A stretch of DNA of 9,590 nucleotides, taken from the NCBI GenBank assembly GCA_965370045.1, contig CBDUSI010000150.1, forward strand, positions 1 through 9,590, read 5' to 3'. Shown here piece by piece: positions 6,056 through 9,590 of the stretch. The position numbers and the translations under genes were made by a program. The notes below the pieces were generated by a model. That model did no database searches. It saw only the letters and a list, made by a program, of their open reading frames with translations, and was not told the origin of the DNA. Position 1 is the stretch's first letter; every line of letters starts with the position of its first letter. This stretch comes from CAZONU01 sp965370045 (lineage in GTDB: Bacteria; Planctomycetota; SZUA-567; JAKLDR01).

Positions 6056-7722
6056 CTTCGGGGGTCGGTTTTATCGCGGCGCTGCTGGCGCTGGCCGCTC
6101 CGGCGCCCGCGCCCCGCGAGCCCGAGTGCAGTCCGGTAGTCCCCGCCCCGCAAAAGGCCCGGTGCGGGGGACAGGTGCGCGTGGAGGTTGCCAACAGCAG
6201 CGGCGCGCGCGTGCGGGCGGTCCTGGGCCAGGGCGGCGAAGGCGCGAAGCGGGAGGTGATCGCCGGGGCGGCCAGCGACCGGCGCAGGCTGGGGCCCTAC
6301 CTGGTGCCCTTCAGGCCGCTGAGCGAGGACGGCCCGTTGTGGGTCAGAGTGGGCGAAAGCTCCACGGTCTTCCCCGGGCGGGTCGCGGCGGCGAACGCTC
6401 CGCTGGTGGTTGAGGTGGCGCCCGCCGGCGCGCCGGATCTGCCGTTGCCGGTGGACCTCAAGGGTCGGGTGCGCGTCGAGCAGTTGCCCGAGTGGGGCGC
6501 GGCCTACGAGGGGGTGGACCTCCTGATCATCCATGACTTGGGAGGATGCGGCCTCAAGGCTGCCCAGCGCAAGGCGCTCTTCGAGTGGTACCGGGCCGGC
6601 GGGCGCGTGGTTATTACTTCGGAGAAGGCGCTGCTGGCCGCCGCCGACATCTTCCTGAATCGCCCCGCCGCCAAGCCCCCGAAGAACAAGGCGGAGTGGC
6701 GGGAGCTGGTGGGCGGCGTTGGCGCGGATGATGACGTCTGGCGCAACGGCCGGCCGGTGCTGGTCGGTTTCGGGGCCGGCTTCGGCCGGGGCCTGCTGGC
6801 TCTGCCCGACGGCCAGGGCGGCGCGGACTGGGTCGAAGCCGCCGGGCGGTCCTATCGCGACCGGCTGCCGCCCGTCGCCCCGCTGGTGAGGGCCAGGCTG
6901 TACCACGACCCCCGTGAGGCCCGGGACTTCCCGACGCTGGAGGGCGCCATGGTGGGGTCCGGTGCCGCGCTGCGCTGGGCACTGGCCGCCGCGCTCTTCC
7001 TGGCGGCGGCGGGCGCGTTCTTCTGGCGGCGCTCGCGGCCCGCGCGCCTGGCGCTGGCTGTGGCCGTGGCCGCCGCCGTCGCGGCCGTGGGGGTGGGGTT
7101 TCTGGCCCGGCGGGACTTCCGGACGCTCTCGGTGCGCATCGAGGAGTTCAGCGCCGACGGCGCCGGGGTCCGCACCCGAGAGTATCTCTACGTGGAGAAA
7201 ACGGGTGGGCCGGCACGGGCTGAGGTGCGCGCGGCGCCCGGCGTGCTGCCTTCCCCGATCCTCTTCCGGGCGTCGGAGGCCGACGGGATTTCCTGCCGCA
7301 TGGAGCTGGCCCCGAAGGAGGAGGGCGGGGGATTTCGCCTGTTGGACCTCAGCTTCGGCGAGGGGTCGCTCTTCCTGGGCGCCGGGCCGCTGCCCGGGGC
7401 GGCGGCGATGAAGAAACCGCCGCCTGGGGCCACGTACCTTCAAGACATCAGCGCGCCCATGAAAGCCGACGAGGCGGTACGGGCCATCGCCGACTGCCTG
7501 GCCGACCCGGGCAGCCGCCTTCGTGCGCAGGCCGAGTTCCTGGCCAGGGCCATCTGGGAGGAGCTTTTCTGGCGAAACGAAGTCATCTTTGTTGGCGCTG
7601 TGCCCCGGCACTTCACCGTCTGTCGTCTGCCCGAAGAGAAGCCGGAGCCGGCCATGCGGGTCGAGGGCCGCGTCGAGCCGGTGCGCTTGGGGCGCCTGGG
7701 AATCTTCTACGGAGAGAGGTAG
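6052..7722 (+). CDS. Unrecognised membrane protein with signal peptide and GATase1-like segment
   Basis: I do not recognise a named family. The 556 residues begin with a signal-like segment (MTSGVGFIAALLALAAPAPA), followed by a probably exported region. Around 154-189 there is a stretch GVDLLIIHDLGG, then QRKALFEWYRAGGRVVITSE. This 'D-x-x-h-x-h ... q-x-x-a-l-x-x-w-x-x-x-G-G-x-h-v-h' layout is typical of degenerate class I glutamine-amidotransferase-like domains found in bacterial membrane proteins near BatA/vWA or DUF4350-type genes. No catalytic Cys-His-Glu triad can be assigned. Two TM segments (about 307-325 and 333-353), separated by RRSRPAR, form a hairpin. A roughly 200-residue C-terminal domain follows and would lie on the same side as the N-terminal one. 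ATG 6052 overlaps the mnmG stop by 4 nt (ATGA), with GGAGG at 6035-6039 and AAGGG nearer. hisA starts 5 nt downstream. The role is unknown; scaffold or envelope function is a guess. Confidence 0.8.
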   Translation: MTSGVGFIAALLALAAPAPAPREPECSPVVPAPQKARCGGQVRVEVANSSGARVRAVLGQGGEGAKREVIAGAASDRRRLGPYLVPFRPLSEDGPLWVRVGESSTVFPGRVAAANAPLVVEVAPAGAPDLPLPVDLKGRVRVEQLPEWGAAYEGVDLLIIHDLGGCGLKAAQRKALFEWYRAGGRVVITSEKALLAAADIFLNRPAAKPPKNKAEWRELVGGVGADDDVWRNGRPVLVGFGAGFGRGLLALPDGQGGADWVEAAGRSYRDRLPPVAPLVRARLYHDPREARDFPTLEGAMVGSGAALRWALAAALFLAAAGAFFWRRSRPARLALAVAVAAAVAAVGVGFLARRDFRTLSVRIEEFSADGAGVRTREYLYVEKTGGPARAEVRAAPGVLPSPILFRASEADGISCRMELAPKEEGGGFRLLDLSFGEGSLFLGAGPLPGAAAMKKPPPGATYLQDISAPMKADEAVRAIADCLADPGSRLRAQAEFLARAIWEELFWRNEVIFVGAVPRHFTVCRLPEEKPEPAMRVEGRVEPVRLGRLGIFYGER

Positions 7723-7727
7723 CCGAG

Positions 7728-8459
7728 ATGTTCGAAGTAATCCCCGCGGTGGACATTCGCGGAGGGAAGTGCGTCCGCCTGGAGCAGGGCCTGGCCGACC
7801 GCGAGACGATCTACGCCGCCGACCCCGCCGAGGCCGCCCTCCGCTGGGAGGCCGCCGGCGCCAAGCGCCTGCACATTGTCGACCTCGACGGGGCCTTCAC
7901 CGGGAAGTGCGCTAATTTCGAGGTTGTCAAGAGGATCCTCGACGCGGTATCAATGCCCGCCGAGATCGGCGGAGGCATACGCGACGAGCAGACCGCCCGG
8001 CGATACCTGGCGGCCGGCGCGAGCTGGACGGTGTTCGGGACCCGCGCGGCCCAGGACCCGGACTCCTTCAGGCAGGTGGCGGAGGCGCTTCCCGGGAAGG
8101 TGATTCTGGGGCTGGACTGCCGCGACGGCAAGGTGCGCACCTCGGGCTGGACCGAGGCCGTGGACTTGCCCCCGGAAGAGCTGCTGGAGAGGCTTTCGGG
8201 CGCCCCGCTGGCCGCGGTGATCTTCACCAATACGGCGCGCGACGGGATGCTCTCCGGCCCGGATTTCGAGTCGCTGGCCGCGGTGGCGCAGGCCAGTCCC
8301 TGGCCGGTGATCGCCTCGGGCGGGGTGACCACCGCCGAGCAGATCCGGCGCCTGGCGGGCATGAACCTGTCCGGGGCGATTCTCGGGCAGGCGCTCTACA
8401 AGGGGGTGCTCTCGTTAGAGGACGCCCTGCGCGCCGCCGAAGAGGGGAGCAGTGGTTGA
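7728..8459 (+). CDS. hisA: Phosphoribosylformimino-5-aminoimidazole carboxamide ribotide isomerase
   Basis: Catalyses the Amadori rearrangement of ProFAR to PRFAR, the fourth step of histidine synthesis. The 243 residues form a single (beta/alpha)8 barrel of normal length. It begins with MFEVIPAVDIRGGKCVRLEQ, where Asp9 is the catalytic base. LGLDCRDGKV carries the catalytic acid Asp130, the next strand has RTSGW, and phosphate-binding segments AEIGGGIR and ASGGVTT are present. The opening IPAVDIRGGKCVRL separates it from HisF, which normally starts with RIIPCLDV. The segment FTNTARDGMLSG replaces the commoner TDI.RDGT; it keeps the RDG core. The start ATG 7728 has GGAGAGAGG (7711-7719) upstream. 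No other his gene is in the window, so the pathway is scattered in this genome. The stop TGA overlaps the TTG start of a small zinc-ribbon gene. Confidence 0.95.
   Translation: MFEVIPAVDIRGGKCVRLEQGLADRETIYAADPAEAALRWEAAGAKRLHIVDLDGAFTGKCANFEVVKRILDAVSMPAEIGGGIRDEQTARRYLAAGASWTVFGTRAAQDPDSFRQVAEALPGKVILGLDCRDGKVRTSGWTEAVDLPPEELLERLSGAPLAAVIFTNTARDGMLSGPDFESLAAVAQASPWPVIASGGVTTAEQIRRLAGMNLSGAILGQALYKGVLSLEDALRAAEEGSSG
8443..8449 (+). promoter_or_regulatory. Ribosome binding site for the zinc-ribbon microprotein
   Basis: AGGGGAG inside the last codons of hisA lies 6 nt before TTG 8456. It is a strong Shine-Dalgarno-like site at ideal spacing and is the main evidence that the TTG is a genuine start. 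Confidence 0.6.
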
Positions 8460-8608
8460 GGTGCAAGCGGTGCAAGGGGCCCATGCGCGAGCTGCGCGGT
8501 TCACATCACAAGAAGCGCAAGTGGGTCTGCCCGCGGTGCGGCCGGGCACGGATGCAGCGGACCGACAAGACCAAGGCCAAGCGAAAGGAGTTGGAGCATG
8601 ACTACTAG
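8456..8608 (+). CDS. Small four-cysteine zinc-ribbon protein (50 aa)
   Basis: A short gene lies between hisA and dapB. The start TTG 8456 overlaps the hisA stop (TTGA), and the stop TAG 8606-8608 lies 11 nt inside dapB. The product starts MRCKRCKGPMREL and contains two CxxC pairs, Cys3/Cys6 and Cys25/Cys28 (CPRCG), spaced as in a zinc ribbon. The 18-residue loop between the pairs includes GSHHKKRKW. A very basic tail (RTDKTKAKRKELEHDY) follows. The protein is strongly positive overall, which suggests nucleic-acid or ribosome contact, but no family is recognised. In-frame continuity across the whole gap, a strong ribosome binding site and overlaps on both sides argue that it is real. Without it the hisA-dapB gap would be 138 nt, out of keeping with this compact operon. 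Zinc binding is inferred from cysteine spacing. Confidence 0.8.
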   Translation: MRCKRCKGPMRELRGSHHKKRKWVCPRCGRARMQRTDKTKAKRKELEHDY

Positions 8609-9395
8609 GATCGCCGTCAGCGGCGCGGCCGGGCGGATGGGCCGCAACACGGTGCGCTTGGCGTTCGAGGACCCCGAGGTGGAGTTGGCCGCCGCGCTGG
8701 AAGCGGCGGGACACGCGATGCTCGGCCACGACGCCGGGGCGCTGGCCTGGTCCGGCGAGTGCGGCGTGAAGCTGACTGAGAAGCTGGGCGCCAAAGTCGA
8801 CTGCATCGTCGATTTCTCCAGCCCGCAGGGGGCCCTGGCCCGCCTGGATGAGGCCCTGGCCGCGAAGGTCGGGCTGGTCGCGGGGACCACCGGCCTCGAC
8901 GAGGAGGGCAGGGGCCGCTTCGCGGAGGCGGCCCAGAGCATTCCGGTAATCCTGGCCCCGAACATGAGCGTGGGCGCCAATGTGCTCATCAGGCTGGCCG
9001 GCGACGCCGCTCGCGCGCTGGGCGCCGGTTACGACATCGAGGTCGTCGAGGCCCACCACAGCAACAAGGTCGACGCGCCCAGCGGCACCGCCCTGCGGCT
9101 GGCCGAGGCCGCCGCGAACGCGCGGGGGCTGGACCTGTCGGAGAGCGCGGTCCACGGCCGCAGCGGCCGGCCCGGGGCGCGGCCCCGCGACCAGATCGGC
9201 ATTCACGCGGTGCGCGCCGGGGACATCATCGGCGAGCACACCGTCATCTACGCGACGCAGGGCGAGCGCATCGAGCTGACCCATCGCGTTTCCAGCCGCG
9301 ACGGGTTCTGCCTGGGCGCGCTGCGCGCCGCCAAGTTCCTGGCCGGCAAGGCGCCGGGCAGTTACAGCATGTCGCAAGTCCTCGGGCTGGAGTAG
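8598..9395 (+). CDS. dapB: 4-hydroxy-tetrahydrodipicolinate reductase
   Basis: Reduces the DapA product with NAD(P)H to tetrahydrodipicolinate, on the way to diaminopimelate (cell wall) and lysine. The 265 residues are typical in length. The N-terminal Rossmann motif is VSGAAGRMGR. FSSPQGAL and GTTGLDEE are conserved nucleotide-domain segments, and APNMSVGANV follows. The family signature EAHHSNKVDAPSGTAL contains His153, the general acid, and Lys157, the substrate-binding lysine. These correspond to E. coli His159 and Lys163. The C-terminus GSYSMSQVLGLE is also typical. ATG 8598 has AAGGAG (8585-8590) 7 nt upstream, inside the zinc-ribbon gene, so the two genes are probably translationally coupled. 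dapA is not in the window. Confidence 0.96.
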   Translation: MTTRIAVSGAAGRMGRNTVRLAFEDPEVELAAALEAAGHAMLGHDAGALAWSGECGVKLTEKLGAKVDCIVDFSSPQGALARLDEALAAKVGLVAGTTGLDEEGRGRFAEAAQSIPVILAPNMSVGANVLIRLAGDAARALGAGYDIEVVEAHHSNKVDAPSGTALRLAEAAANARGLDLSESAVHGRSGRPGARPRDQIGIHAVRAGDIIGEHTVIYATQGERIELTHRVSSRDGFCLGALRAAKFLAGKAPGSYSMSQVLGLE

Positions 9396-9410
9396 AACGG
9401 GAGAGAAGCC

Positions 9411-9590
9411 GTGAAGGAGAAGAGCCAAGCTCTGCTTGTCGCGCTTGTCGCGTGCGCGCTGGCGGCCGTTGCTCTCGGCGCCGAGAAGAAGAAACCCGTC
9501 CGCGCGCGGACGACGACGTTCACGGTCAAGAGCAGCAAGGACGGGGCGGCGCCGCCGGTCAGCTTCTACCGCCCGCCGGACGCGGAGATC
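9411..9590 (+). CDS. Exported protein, N-terminal fragment (3' partial)
   Basis: The first 60 residues of a gene that runs off the window. It starts at GTG 9411, 15 nt after dapB, with CGGGAGAG (9398-9405) as ribosome binding site. The N-terminus has a Lys-rich n-region (MKEKSQ), a hydrophobic core (ALLVALVACALAAVALGA) and a likely signal-peptidase site after GA, followed by EKKK. LVAC at 12-15 also fits a lipobox, so a lipoprotein is possible, although the hydrophobic run continues beyond the Cys. The mature start (TTTFTVKSSKDGAAPPVSFY, then RPPDAE) is reminiscent of the opening strand of secreted alpha/beta-hydrolases, but that is a weak impression. The function is not assigned. Confidence 0.7.
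   Translation, partial: MKEKSQALLVALVACALAAVALGAEKKKPVRARTTTFTVKSSKDGAAPPVSFYRPPDAEI

Noticed and set aside
1..9590. tRNA or rRNA genes, CRISPR arrays, insertion sequences, integrases, riboswitches, toxin-antitoxin or phage genes
   Set aside because: Coding genes fill almost the whole window and the gaps are too short. No direct repeats, terminal inverted repeats or mobile-element proteins were seen.

Overview
The window carries a dense, GC-rich run of bacterial genes, all on the + strand. I count ten genes, with the first and last cut by the window edges. Spacing is very tight: gaps of 4 to 33 nt, several 4-nt or 11-nt overlaps, and only one larger gap (73 nt, pfkA to mnmG), which holds a terminator-like hairpin. 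No tRNA, rRNA, CRISPR array, insertion sequence, prophage gene or attachment site is visible. The strong GC bias at third codon positions creates many long antisense shadow ORFs. The gene content is that of a free-living bacterium that makes its own fatty acids, histidine and lysine or diaminopimelate. A group III phosphofructokinase with pyrophosphate-type residues, and an AmaP-like membrane protein next to accBC, would fit an uncultured high-GC lineage such as the PVC/Planctomycetota neighbourhood. That placement is only an inference; no marker gene here settles it.

Left part (1-3081): the C-terminal half of an M24 metallopeptidase (Xaa-Pro aminopeptidase type), then accB (biotin carboxyl carrier), accC (biotin carboxylase) and a two-TM, Asp23/AmaP-like membrane protein. 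This resembles the common pepP-(efp)-accB-accC-amaP arrangement, but efp is absent between the peptidase and accB. Middle (3115-6055): a 6-phosphofructokinase predicted to use PPi (GGDDT and PKTIDND motifs), then a GC hairpin with a T-tract, then mnmG (tRNA U34 modification), probably starting at TTG 4226.

Right part (6052-9590): an unrecognised membrane protein with a signal peptide, a GATase1-like stretch and a TM hairpin (ATGA overlap with mnmG); hisA; a 50-residue four-cysteine zinc-ribbon protein squeezed between hisA and dapB by overlaps on both sides; dapB; and the start of an exported protein cut by the window end.

Functionally this is mostly housekeeping: malonyl-CoA supply, glycolysis, tRNA modification and amino-acid synthesis. 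The parts least explained by known biology are the zinc-ribbon microprotein (8456-8608), the membrane protein at 6052-7722, and the hairpin that separates pfkA from mnmG. I see no convincing novel defence or mobile system.
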